64,000 nt of DNA, taken from assembly GCF_034009455.1 (NCBI RefSeq), contig NZ_CP125380.1, forward strand, positions 1,467,001-1,531,000, read 5' to 3'. The first letter of the stretch is position 1. Every line of letters starts with the position of its first letter. Positions 54,073-62,494 of this stretch are shown here, piece after piece. Position numbers and translations under genes: made by a program. The notes below the pieces were generated by a model, which saw only the letters and a program-made list of their open reading frames with translations, was not told the origin of the DNA and ran no database searches. This stretch comes from Pseudomonas sp. P5_109. GTDB taxonomy: Bacteria; Pseudomonadota; Gammaproteobacteria; Pseudomonadales; Pseudomonadaceae.

Positions 54073-54960
54073 TCAGCGCAAGACTTTCAGCAACCCTTGC
54101 AGTTGTTCACAAGCCGCCTCGCTCAACGGGAACACCGGCAGCCGAGGATCCCCCACCTCCAGTCCCGTCGCCCGCAACCCCGCCTTTATCGTCGCTGGCA
54201 AGCCACCCTTGAGGATGAAATCCAGCAGCGGCAACTGGCGATAGAACAGCTCGCGGGCCTTGCGTAAATCATTGGCCAGCACTGCTTCGTACAAATCCAG
54301 ATTGAGCTGCGGGATCAGGTTCGGCGCGGCGGTGCACCAGCCTTTTGCGCCCGCGGCAAAGGCCTCCAGGGCCAATGGGTTGCAGCCGTTGTAGAACGGC
54401 ACCCGGCCTTCGCCGAGGCGTTGCAGTTGGTGCATGCGCTGGATGTCGCCGGTGCTCTCCTTGACCATGGTCACGTTTTCCACGGCGTTGACGATGCGCA
54501 GGATCAGCTCCACCGACATGTCGGTGCCGCTGGTGGCCGGGTTGTTGTAGAGCATGATCGGCACGCCGATGCTGTCGCCGATGGCGCGGTAATGGGCGAG
54601 GATTTCCGCTTCGCTGAGTTTCCAGTAGGACGCGGGCAGTACCATCACCACATCGGCGCCATGGGCTTCGGCGAAACGTGCGCGACGCACCGCTTTAGCG
54701 GTGGTCAGGTCAGACACGCTGACGACGGTCGGCACGCGTTTGGCCACGTGCCTGATGCTGAACTCGCTGACCTGATCCCACTCGGCGTCGCTCAGGTAGG
54801 CACCTTCGCCGGTGCTGCCCAGCGGTGCGATGGCGTGCACGCCGCCCTCGATCAGACGGTCGATGGAACGCCCGAGGGCGTCCAGGTCAACGCCTTCGCC
54901 ATCGGCGGTAAAAGGGGTGATGGTGTAGCCGATGATGCCGTGAATGTTTGCGGTGGACAT
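54073..54960 (-). CDS. DapA-family aldolase/dehydratase
   Basis: A 295-residue (beta/alpha)8 class I aldolase of the dihydrodipicolinate synthase superfamily. The Schiff-base lysine is Lys167 ('MVKESTGD') and the partner tyrosine Tyr138 ('LYNNPATSG'). 'LGSTGEGAYLSDAEW' is the carboxylate-binding loop. It need not be the lysine-pathway enzyme: its partner is a class II aldolase with a catabolic regulator, which suggests a sugar-acid or keto-acid lyase. The start has GGAGAG upstream. It lies 26 bases after the aldolase gene. Confidence 0.85.
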   Translation of the reverse strand: MSTANIHGIIGYTITPFTADGEGVDLDALGRSIDRLIEGGVHAIAPLGSTGEGAYLSDAEWDQVSEFSIRHVAKRVPTVVSVSDLTTAKAVRRARFAEAHGADVVMVLPASYWKLSEAEILAHYRAIGDSIGVPIMLYNNPATSGTDMSVELILRIVNAVENVTMVKESTGDIQRMHQLQRLGEGRVPFYNGCNPLALEAFAAGAKGWCTAAPNLIPQLNLDLYEAVLANDLRKARELFYRQLPLLDFILKGGLPATIKAGLRATGLEVGDPRLPVFPLSEAACEQLQGLLKVLR

Positions 54961-54986
54961 GGTGTCTCTCCGTTCTATCAATGGGT

Positions 54987-55769
54987 TCAGTTCAGGCAAT
55001 CGGCGTGTTGGCGCAGGATCTGCCGGGCGTAGTAGTTGAAAGCGGCGGCGTGGCGTTTCGGTCGGGCAATCCAGTCATGGGCTTCACGGCCCAGTTCGGG
55101 AATGATCGGCTTGATGGTCCCGGCGCTCATTGCCAGCAGTTGCAGCTTCGCGGCGCGTTCGATCAGTTGCGCGATGACACAGGCTTCCTCGATGGTGCTG
55201 CCGGTGGACAATTGACCATGGTGTGAGAGCAGGATTGCCCGTTTGTCGCCCAGTGCCCCGGCAATCAACTCACCTTCTTCGTTACCCACCGGCACGCCCG
55301 GCCAGCCTTCGAGAAACGCGCAGTCGTCATAGAGCGGGCAGAGGTCCATGTGGGAAATCTGCAGCGGCACTTCCAGCATCGACAAGGCCGCAACGTGGGT
55401 CGGATGGGTGTGAATGATGCAGTTCACATCCGGGCGGGCGCGGTACACCCAGCTGTGAAAACGATTGGCCGGGTTGGGCATGCCGTGGCCTTCGAGCACC
55501 TCCAGGTCCTCGTTGACCAGCAGCAGGTTGCCCGCGCTGATTTCGTCGAAACCCAGGCCCAGTTGCTGAGTGTAGTAAGTGCCGGGCTGTGGGCCACGGG
55601 CGGTGATCTGCCCGGCAAGGCCGGAATCGTGACCGTGCTCGAACAGGATGCGGCAGGTCAGGGCCAGCTTTTGCCGGGCGGTCCACGTATTATCCGCCAG
55701 GGTATTTTGCATTTGGTTCAGTGCGTGCTTGACCAGTTGCTCTTTGGGCAGTGCTAATGTCTTGGCCAT
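54987..55769 (-). CDS. Class II aldolase/adducin family protein
   Basis: A 260-residue zinc enzyme of the fuculose-phosphate aldolase/adducin group. The metal ligands are in 'IIHTHPTHVAALSML' (His120, His122 or 125) and 'LLSHHGQLSTGS' (His183/184), with 'GNLLLVNEDLEVLEGHG' before. The ATG at 55769 has AAAGGA upstream. It is the first gene of the two-gene operon with the DapA-like gene, divergent from the XRE-cupin regulator. A sugar- or hydroxy-acid substrate is inferred. Confidence 0.85.
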   Translation of the reverse strand: MAKTLALPKEQLVKHALNQMQNTLADNTWTARQKLALTCRILFEHGHDSGLAGQITARGPQPGTYYTQQLGLGFDEISAGNLLLVNEDLEVLEGHGMPNPANRFHSWVYRARPDVNCIIHTHPTHVAALSMLEVPLQISHMDLCPLYDDCAFLEGWPGVPVGNEEGELIAGALGDKRAILLSHHGQLSTGSTIEEACVIAQLIERAAKLQLLAMSAGTIKPIIPELGREAHDWIARPKRHAAAFNYYARQILRQHADCLN

Positions 55770-55866
55770 ATCGGTGTCCTTTGGGTGATTCAATGGACGT
55801 CGGGTTTGCTGCTTACCGGTTCCTCGCAAAGTTGTCGGTGAGCGCAAATGACACTAAAGAGGCTAT

Positions 55867-55883
55867 ATGACACATTGTGTCAT
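55867..55883. promoter_or_regulatory. Palindrome, probable XRE-cupin operator
   Basis: ATGACACATTGTGTCAT has two perfect 8-base arms with one central base. It is placed 46 bases before the regulator start and about 100 bases before the aldolase start. A partial half copy, ATGACACT, lies 20 bases to the left. Confidence 0.6.
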
Positions 55884-55928
55884 TGGCAAGGACAAATCGT
55901 TGCCTCCTTGATGGATTAACCGCTCTAA

Positions 55929-56471
55929 ATGTCTATCCGTTTGAAATTACTAAGAAAAAAACTTGGCGTGACCTTGGAAGCCTTGGCCGAACAATCCGGC
56001 ATGACCAAGAGTTACCTGTCGAAAGTCGAGCGCGGGCTGAACACTCCGTCGATTGCTGCCGCCCTGAAACTGGCCAAGGCGCTGAACGTGAAGGTCGAGG
56101 AATTGTTCTGCGAAGATAACGTCAGCCTCGACAGCTACAGCCTGGTGCGCAGCCACGAGCGGCAACCTTTGGGTGCCAGTGACAGCAATTCGGGTTACGC
56201 GGTGCTGGCCCATCAGGTCAGCGAACGCAGCCTGTTGCCGTTCATCATTTACCCGCCGGCCGAATTCACCGACAAGACCTTCAAGGAGCACTTGGGCGAG
56301 GAGTTTCTGTTCGTCCACGAAGGACGAGTGGAAGTGGACTTCATGAACGAGCGCGTGCTGCTCGAACGTGGCGATGCGTTGCACTTCAATGCACAGAAGC
56401 CGCACCGGATTCGTTCGGTGGGTGAGGTGCAGGCGCAGTTGCTGGTGGTGGTGCATAGCACCGAAGAATAG
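55929..56471 (+). CDS. XRE-cupin transcriptional regulator
   Basis: A 180-residue regulator with an N-terminal XRE HTH (about 3-58, 'VTLEALAEQSGMTKSYLSKV') and a C-terminal cupin domain (about 105-175, 'HLGEEFLFVHEGRVEVDFMN', 'LERGDALHFNAQKPHRIR'). The cupin can bind a small effector. The gene is divergent from the class II aldolase/DapA-like pair and very likely controls it. Confidence 0.88.
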   Translation: MSIRLKLLRKKLGVTLEALAEQSGMTKSYLSKVERGLNTPSIAAALKLAKALNVKVEELFCEDNVSLDSYSLVRSHERQPLGASDSNSGYAVLAHQVSERSLLPFIIYPPAEFTDKTFKEHLGEEFLFVHEGRVEVDFMNERVLLERGDALHFNAQKPHRIRSVGEVQAQLLVVVHSTEE

Positions 56472-56490
56472 GCGGGGAGGTCACAAAAGC

Positions 56491-56554
56491 TTCGCGAGCA
56501 AGCCCGCTCCCACATTGGAATGCGTTCCCCTGTGGGAGCGGGCTTGCTCGCGAA
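56491..56554. repeat. REP doublet (type A), near-identical twin of 58662-58725
   Basis: A 64-base inverted doublet with a short spacer (CACATTGGAATGCGTTCCCC). It differs from the copy at 58662-58725 in one base. Confidence 0.9.
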
Positions 56555-56573
56555 AGCGCCAGGTCGGCCAGTA

Positions 56574-57593
56574 CTAAACTTCGACTGGAACCGTGAGCTT
56601 CGGGCCACCCAACGCATGGCTCTTTGAATCAAAAAACCGCAACTCAACCCCCGTTCCCTCAAACACCTTCGCGTAATGCCGCTTCTGATGCTGGATGAAC
56701 GCCTTGCTGCGCGGATAAATCGAGATCGCCAGCACCTGCGGTTTCGCCAGGCGCAAGGCGTGGATGATGTGGCTGTCCTGCTCCCCCAGCGCATGGCCGA
56801 AGATGCACAGCGCCTGGCCGTGACCGAGTAGTTGCTCGTAGCAGAACGACAGATAGTCCGAACTGCGAATGGTCTTGAGCTTGTCCGCGCTCGGCCCTTC
56901 GTTGACGAACAGCGGCACGTCGTCGAGGGTCTTGATCGTGTTGTTGATGGCGAAATTGCCCAGCAAGGTGCCCTCGGTCGACATCAGTTTGCGAGCCGTG
57001 CCGTCCTGGTTGCGCACCAGGTGCAGACCGCCGTGCAGGTACAGCAATCGGGTCTTGTCGGTGGCTGTGGCGCTCAGGTTGAAAGCCGGTTCGGCACCCT
57101 GGAACAGATCGGTGATCGCCTCAGGCTGGTGTTGCACCGCCCAGTAGTTGAGCAGGTCGTAATTGGTGGTGAACACCGTGCGATAGCGGGCCAGTTCCTG
57201 ATTGATCGTTGCCAGCGTCGATGGCACCACCAGCCGCCACGGGATATGCACCGCATGCACGGTGTTGATCAGCGCTTCCTTGATCGCGTAGTAGCGATTG
57301 CGCGGGGCGGCGGAGCTCACAGCCAGGGCCTTGTTGACCCGGCTGGTGGTTTTCAGGGCGCTCAGTACCTGCTCGAAACTGCGGGTCTGCATCGCATCGA
57401 ACACACTCAGCTCGGACGGGCTCAGGGGTTTTTCTTCAACGGTGCGGGCGTTTTCGAACAGTGACTCGTAGCCGAAATCGTCCCACACCGCGCGACTGGC
57501 GCCGTTGCCCACCAGCAAACCACTGAACGAAGCGGTGTTGCGCAAGGCGTTCCAGTCTTCAAGTTGGGCGTCGACATCCTGGAAATCGGTCAT
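56574..57593 (-). CDS. SIR2-like protein (DUF4917 type)
   Basis: A 339-residue soluble protein with marks of the bacterial SIR2-like fold: 'LLVGNGASRAVWDDFGY' (GNGAS 29-33), 'FTTNYDLLNYWAV' (Asn144), 'LLYLHGGLHLV' (His187) and 'CIFGHALGEQDSHII' near 263-275. The Asn and His are at the places used by NAD-cleaving SIR2 domains of defence systems such as ThsA. DUF4917 assignment is from memory of the family pattern. No helper gene (TIR, argonaute, helicase) is adjacent. It is single, flanked by twin REP doublets. Confidence 0.65.
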   Translation of the reverse strand: MTDFQDVDAQLEDWNALRNTASFSGLLVGNGASRAVWDDFGYESLFENARTVEEKPLSPSELSVFDAMQTRSFEQVLSALKTTSRVNKALAVSSAAPRNRYYAIKEALINTVHAVHIPWRLVVPSTLATINQELARYRTVFTTNYDLLNYWAVQHQPEAITDLFQGAEPAFNLSATATDKTRLLYLHGGLHLVRNQDGTARKLMSTEGTLLGNFAINNTIKTLDDVPLFVNEGPSADKLKTIRSSDYLSFCYEQLLGHGQALCIFGHALGEQDSHIIHALRLAKPQVLAISIYPRSKAFIQHQKRHYAKVFEGTGVELRFFDSKSHALGGPKLTVPVEV

Positions 57594-57725
57594 TGCGGTC
57601 TTCGTCTCACGGCAAAAGGTCTGTGGGCGGCGACTTTATCACGACCAGGTGCCCGGACCACGGCACGACTCGGGCGAACAACGCTATGCTGCGACTTTGC
57701 CCGAGCCGACTTCGCCGAGTACCCG

Positions 57726-58634
57726 ATGCTGCAAAAAAGCCTGATTCGCCGTCTCGACCTGATCACTCTGCAACTGTTCGTCGCCGTCCATGAAGAGGGC
57801 ACGCTGACCCGCGCTGCCTCGCGCGAAGCGATTGCCGTCTCGGCGGCGAGCAAGCGCTTGATGGAGCTGGAGGAGGCGCTGGGCATCAGCCTGTTCGTGC
57901 GCCAGGCCAGGGGCATGTCCCTGACGCCGGCCGGTGAAACGCTGCTGCACCATGCCCGGCAGATGCTCTTCAACGTCGAGAAAATGGGCCTGGAACTGGG
58001 CGAACACAGCCACGGTGTGCGCGGTTATGTGCGGATGCTCGCCAACCTGTCGGCGATCATTCAGTTTTTGCCCGAGGACCTGCGGGATTTTTCCGAGCGT
58101 CATCCACAGGTCAAGACCGACCTCGAAGAACGTCCTAGCGCCGGGGTGATTCAGGGCGTGCTCGATGGGGTGGCCGACCTCGGGATCTGCTCCATCGACA
58201 GTGACATCAAGGGCCTGCACAGCGTGCTGTATCGCCAGGACAAACTGGTGGTGCTGATGCCGCCCAATCATCCATTGGCGAATCGTGCGAGCGTGGCCTT
58301 CGCCGATACGCTGCAGAGCGATTACGTTGGGCTGCATGCCGCCAGTTCGATCAATATGCGTACCCACGCCGCAGCCCGTGAGGCCGGCAAGGTCCTGCGG
58401 GTGCGCATTCATGTGCCAGGGTTCGATGCCATGTGTCGCATGGTCCAGGCCAACATGGGGATCGGCATCCTTCCGCAGCGCGCCTATGAATTGTTCGGCC
58501 GGGCGCTGGGTTTGCATGCGGTGCCGTTGACGGACGAATGGTCCGATCGGGCGTTGATTCTGGTGGTGCGCGATGAGGCACTGCTGTCGCCGGTGAGCCG
58601 GATGTTGTTTGAGCATTTGCGCGGCCCAGCCTGA
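57726..58634 (+). CDS. LysR-family regulator
   Basis: A 302-residue LysR regulator with the HTH at 1-65 ('LQLFVAVHEEGTLTRAASRE', 'VSAASKRLMELEEALGISLF') and a substrate-binding-like effector domain. The start ATG has no strong ribosome site; the frame is open 54 codons upstream, over the SIR2-like promoter. It probably controls the CoA-transferase/lyase cluster 225 bases downstream, where a T-N11-A palindrome is present. Confidence 0.85.
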   Translation: MLQKSLIRRLDLITLQLFVAVHEEGTLTRAASREAIAVSAASKRLMELEEALGISLFVRQARGMSLTPAGETLLHHARQMLFNVEKMGLELGEHSHGVRGYVRMLANLSAIIQFLPEDLRDFSERHPQVKTDLEERPSAGVIQGVLDGVADLGICSIDSDIKGLHSVLYRQDKLVVLMPPNHPLANRASVAFADTLQSDYVGLHAASSINMRTHAAAREAGKVLRVRIHVPGFDAMCRMVQANMGIGILPQRAYELFGRALGLHAVPLTDEWSDRALILVVRDEALLSPVSRMLFEHLRGPA

Positions 58635-58661
58635 GAGTTCTCGGCTGAATGGGCCGGCCTC

Positions 58662-58725
58662 TTCGCGAGCAAGCCCGCTCCCACATTGGAGTGCGTTCCC
58701 CTGTGGGAGCGGGCTTGCTCGCGAA
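58662..58725. repeat. REP doublet (type A), near-identical twin of 56491-56554
   Basis: A 64-base doublet with spacer CACATTGGAGTGCGTTCCCC. The one-base difference from the upstream twin includes the spacer, which is normally variable. Confidence 0.9.
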
Positions 58726-58756
58726 GGCGGCCCTGAGGCCACGACAATCTCCCCGA

Positions 58757-58777
58757 GCGTTCGCATTTCGCGAACGC
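58757..58777. promoter_or_regulatory. Probable LysR operator before the CoA-transferase gene
   Basis: GCGTTCGC-ATTTC-GCGAACGC is a perfect 8-base-arm palindrome. Its inner part fits T-N11-A (TCGCATTTCGCGA), the general LysR motif. It lies about 83 bases before the CoA-transferase ATG. Confidence 0.6.
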
Positions 58778-58859
58778 CCGTTGCCAACTGAAGGTTGGAT
58801 TCCCCAGCCTCCTGTCCTCTAGCCTTGGCTCATATTCCAAGAACAAGAGGTACCCCGCG

Positions 58860-60053
58860 ATGACTGCCCCCTTGAGTGCGATCAAAGTGATCGAGATCGG
58901 CACGCTGATCGCCGCACCGTTTGCGGCGCGCATGCTGGCCGAGTTCGGCGCCGAAGTGATCAAGATCGAAGCCATGGGCCAGGGCGATCCCCTGCGCAAA
59001 TGGCGCAAGCTGCACGAAGGCACCTCGCTGTGGTGGTACCTGCAATCGCGCAACAAGAAGTCCCTGGCGCTGAACCTCAAATCCCCCGAAGGCATCGAGT
59101 TGGTCAAGCAACTGGCGACCAGCGCCGATGTGCTGATCGAAAACCTGCGCCCCGGCGCCCTGGAGAAGCTCGGCCTCGGCTGGGACGTGTTGCACGCGCT
59201 CAATCCCAACCTGACGCTGGTGCGGATTTCCGGTTACGGCCAGACCGGTCCTTACCGCGATCGTCCGGGTTTCGGCGCCATAGGCGAAGCCATGGGCGGC
59301 ATCCGCTACACCACCGGCACCCCCGGTTCGCCGCCGGCGCGGGTCGGCGTGAGCCTTGGCGATTCCCTGGCTTCGCTGCATGCGGTGATCGGTGCGCTGA
59401 TGTCGCTGCTTCGGGTCAAGACCGGGCAGGGCGGCGGGCAGATCGTTGATGTGTCCCTGGCCGAAAGCGTGTTCAACGTCATGGAAAGCCTGGTGCCGGA
59501 ATACGACATGCTTGGCCATGTGCGCGAACGCAGTGGTGGCGCCTTGCCGGGCATTGCGCCGTCCAACACCTATCTGACCGCCGACGGCGCCTACGTGGTG
59601 ATTGCCGGCAACAGCGATCCGATCTACAAGCGCCTGATGCACACCATCGGCCGCGACGATCTGGCCGAGGCGCCGGAATTCGCCCACAACGACGGGCGTG
59701 CAGCCAAGAGCAATGTGCTCGACGCCGCCATCACCCACTGGACCAGCAGCCTGCCCATCGATGAGGTACTGGCCGCCCTGGAGGCCGCCGAAGTCCCTGC
59801 CGGACGCATCTACTCGGTGGCCGATATCGTCGCCGATCCGCATTATCAGGCGCGGGACATGCTACTCAATGCCGAACTGCCCGGTGGCGCCACGGTAAAG
59901 ATGCCGGGCATCGTGCCGAAACTCTCCGAGACCCCCGGCGGCGTGAACTGGTCCGGCCCCGGTCTGGGCCAGCACACCGACGGCATCCTCGCGCAACTGG
60001 GCCTTACCGTTGCCGACATCGAGCGCCTGAAAGTCGAAGGAGTGGTGCAATGA
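58860..60053 (+). CDS. CaiB/BaiF family CoA-transferase
   Basis: A 397-residue class III CoA-transferase. The catalytic aspartate is Asp168 ('VGVSLGDSLASL'). 'VIEIGTLIAAPFAARMLAEF' and 'NLRPGALEKLGLGWDVL' are standard for the family. The enzyme would move CoA from succinyl-CoA or another donor onto an organic acid. It overlaps the next gene by four bases (ATGA), making a coupled CoA-transferase/lyase pair. Confidence 0.9.
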   Translation: MTAPLSAIKVIEIGTLIAAPFAARMLAEFGAEVIKIEAMGQGDPLRKWRKLHEGTSLWWYLQSRNKKSLALNLKSPEGIELVKQLATSADVLIENLRPGALEKLGLGWDVLHALNPNLTLVRISGYGQTGPYRDRPGFGAIGEAMGGIRYTTGTPGSPPARVGVSLGDSLASLHAVIGALMSLLRVKTGQGGGQIVDVSLAESVFNVMESLVPEYDMLGHVRERSGGALPGIAPSNTYLTADGAYVVIAGNSDPIYKRLMHTIGRDDLAEAPEFAHNDGRAAKSNVLDAAITHWTSSLPIDEVLAALEAAEVPAGRIYSVADIVADPHYQARDMLLNAELPGGATVKMPGIVPKLSETPGGVNWSGPGLGQHTDGILAQLGLTVADIERLKVEGVVQ

Positions 60054-60976
60054 TCACCGATTATTCCGACAGCCTGATCGTGCAGGAAGTCTCCCCGCGC
60101 GACGGTTTGCAAATCGAGCCGACCTGGGTTGAAACCACCGACAAGATTGCCCTGATCGATCAGTTGTCGCTGGCCGGATTCAGCCGTATCGAAGCCGGTT
60201 CGTTCGTGTCGCCCAAGGCCATTCCGGCGCTGCGCGACGGCGAGCTGGTGTTCAAGGGCATCAACCGGCAGCCGGGGGTGATCTACGTCGCGCTGATCCC
60301 CAACCTCAAAGGCGCGCAACGGGCGCTGGCATGTCGCGCCGATGAGTTGAACCTTGTGATGTCCGCCAGCCAGACCCACAACCGGGCGAACATGCGCATG
60401 GGTTGTGAAGATTCATTGGCCGCGTTCGGCGAGATCGTGCACTTCGTTGGCGACAGCCCGGTGCGACTCAACGCCAGCATCGCCACCACCTTCGGCTGCC
60501 CGTTCGAAGGCAAGATCGATGAGGACCGCGTACTGCAAATCGTCGAGGCCTATCAGGAACTCGGCATCCAGGGCATCACCCTGGCCGACACCACGGGCAT
60601 GGCCAACCCGCGTCAGGTCGACCGGCTGGTGCGCCGTGTGCTGCAACGGGTATCCCCGGAGGACCTGACCCTGCACTTTCACAACACCCGTGGCCTTGGC
60701 CTGTGCAACGTACTGGCCGCCTACGAGGCTGGTGCCCGGCGCTTCGACGCGGCCCTCGGCGGCCTCGGTGGTTGCCCGTTTGCACCGGGGGCGTCGGGCA
60801 ACATCTGTACCGAAGACTTGGTCAACCTGTGCGATGAAGTCGGTATTCACACCGGCATCGATTTGCCGTTGTTGCTGAAGCTGTCCCGAGGATTGCCGGC
60901 GCTGCTCGGTCACGAAGTACCGGGCCAACTGGCCAAGGCCGGACGCAACTGTGACCTGCACCCCGTGCCGTCCTGA
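60050..60976 (+). CDS. HMG-CoA lyase-like enzyme
   Basis: A 308-residue member of the HMG-CoA lyase family. Metal and catalytic residues are in 'SPRDGLQ' (Arg17, Asp18), 'LHFHNTRGLGLCN' (His209, His211) and 'GLGGCPFAPGASGN' (Cys242). It would split 3-hydroxy-3-methylglutaryl-CoA or a similar tertiary hydroxyacyl-CoA, such as a citramalyl-like compound, into acetyl-CoA plus a keto product. The coupled CoA-transferase supplies the thioester and the next gene is an importer. Confidence 0.9.
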   Translation: MITDYSDSLIVQEVSPRDGLQIEPTWVETTDKIALIDQLSLAGFSRIEAGSFVSPKAIPALRDGELVFKGINRQPGVIYVALIPNLKGAQRALACRADELNLVMSASQTHNRANMRMGCEDSLAAFGEIVHFVGDSPVRLNASIATTFGCPFEGKIDEDRVLQIVEAYQELGIQGITLADTTGMANPRQVDRLVRRVLQRVSPEDLTLHFHNTRGLGLCNVLAAYEAGARRFDAALGGLGGCPFAPGASGNICTEDLVNLCDEVGIHTGIDLPLLLKLSRGLPALLGHEVPGQLAKAGRNCDLHPVPS

Positions 60977-60990
60977 CCCAACCGATAACC

Positions 60991-61082
60991 CTGTGGGAGC
61001 GGGCTTGCTCGCGAAGACGGAGTGTCAGTCGACATCAATGCTGAATGTCAGACCGCTTTCGCGAGCAAGCCCGCTCCCACAG
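60991..61082. repeat. REP doublet (type A, long spacer)
   Basis: Inverted type A copies enclose a self-complementary spacer (AGTGTCAGTC...AATGTCAGACCGC) between the lyase gene and the MFS gene. Confidence 0.9.
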
Positions 61083-61162
61083 TAAAAGCAATTCCGCTGA
61101 GCTACTCAACCAGACAACAAAAACAATCGGACACCCACGGGAAGTCCGCCTGGAGAACCGCA

Positions 61163-62494
61163 ATGAGCCTGAATGCACTGGAGGCGAGCGCGAGCCCGTC
61201 CGTTAGCCACGACACCGAAAAAGCCCTGGTCAGCAAAGTCGCCTGGCGCCTGATGCCGCTGATCATGGTCTGCTACCTGTTCGCCTTTTTCGACCGCATC
61301 AACATCAGCTTCGCCAAGTTTCAGTTGCAGACCGACCTGAGCCTGAGCGACACCGCGTACGGCCTCGGCGCCGGGTTGTTCGTGGTCGGTTATGTGATTT
61401 TCGAAGTGCCCAGCAACATGATGCTGTACAAGGTCGGCGCCCGGCGCTGGATCGCCCGGATCATGATGTCCTGGGGCCTGGCCACGGCGGCCATGGTGTT
61501 CGTCAACAGCGAATGGCAGTTCTACACCCTGCGCTTCGTGATCGGTGCGATGGAGGCGGGTTTCGCTCCGGGCGTGCTGTATTACCTGACCCTGTGGTTC
61601 CCGCAGCACTATCGCGGGCGCATCACCTCGATGCTGTTCCTGTCCTCGGCCTTCGCCGGTCTGGTGGGTGCGCCATTCTCCGGGTTGGTACTGCAACACC
61701 TAGACGGCTTCCTGGACATGCGTGGCTGGCACTGGCTGTTCCTGCTCGGTGGCGTGCCATGCATCGGCCTCGGTTTGCTGGTGCTGACCCTGCTCAAGGA
61801 CCGCATCGAAGACGCTCATTGGCTGACGTCCTCGGAGAAGACCCTGCTGGCCAGCCGCATCGCCCAGCACGAGCCGCACAAGAGCGGTGGCTCGTTGCTC
61901 GCCGCATTGCGGATACCGGGCTTCCTGACCTTGGGCCTGATCTACTTCCTGATCCAGGTAGCGTCCTACGGCTTGAATTTCTGGGCACCGCAACTGATCC
62001 GCAGCGCCGGCACCGAAAGTCCGGTGATGATCGGCTTGCTGACCGCCATCCCGTACATCTGCGGCGCCATCAGCATGGTGGTGATCGGGCGCCTGTCCGA
62101 TGCTTCCGGCGAGCGGCGCAAGTATGTCGCCGGTCTGGTGGCGGTCGGGGCGGTCGGGTTCTTCTGTGCGGGGATCTTCGCCAGCCACACGACCTTCCTG
62201 ATCGTCGCGTTGGGCCTGCTCGGCGCCGGGATCATCGCCTCCATCCCGAGCTTCTGGACCCTGCCGCCGAAACTGCTGGCCGGTGCCGGCGCGGGTGCTG
62301 CTGGCGGGATCGCGGTGATCAACACCCTGGGTCAGTTCGGCGGCATTGTCAGCCCGGTGATGGTCGGCCGGATCAAGGACCTGACCGGCAGCACCACGCC
62401 GGCGCTGTATGTCATTGGTGTGTGTACGCTGATTGCGGTGGCGCTGTTGCTGTGGGGGTTGCCGCAGAAGTTGCGCACACTCGATAAGTTTTAA
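61163..62494 (+). CDS. MFS transporter, ACS family
   Basis: A 443-residue anion:cation symporter-type MFS protein. 'LMPLIMVCYLFAFFDRINISF' with 'AKFQLQTDLSLSDTAYGLGA' is the classic ACS start. 'GARRWIARIMMSWG' is the loop motif. The ATG at 61163 has TGGAGA upstream. It follows the CoA-transferase/HMG-CoA-lyase pair and is likely the uptake system for that acid, though a REP doublet separates them. Confidence 0.9.
   Translation: MSLNALEASASPSVSHDTEKALVSKVAWRLMPLIMVCYLFAFFDRINISFAKFQLQTDLSLSDTAYGLGAGLFVVGYVIFEVPSNMMLYKVGARRWIARIMMSWGLATAAMVFVNSEWQFYTLRFVIGAMEAGFAPGVLYYLTLWFPQHYRGRITSMLFLSSAFAGLVGAPFSGLVLQHLDGFLDMRGWHWLFLLGGVPCIGLGLLVLTLLKDRIEDAHWLTSSEKTLLASRIAQHEPHKSGGSLLAALRIPGFLTLGLIYFLIQVASYGLNFWAPQLIRSAGTESPVMIGLLTAIPYICGAISMVVIGRLSDASGERRKYVAGLVAVGAVGFFCAGIFASHTTFLIVALGLLGAGIIASIPSFWTLPPKLLAGAGAGAAGGIAVINTLGQFGGIVSPVMVGRIKDLTGSTTPALYVIGVCTLIAVALLLWGLPQKLRTLDKF

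Noticed and set aside
54073..54960. Lysine-pathway DapA
   Set aside because: The fold and active site agree, but the operon with a class II aldolase and a dedicated XRE-cupin regulator points to a catabolic paralogue.
61022..61162. Upstream extension of the ACS-family MFS gene
   Set aside because: The extension would translate part of a REP doublet. The ATG at 61163 with TGGAGA gives the normal family N-terminus.
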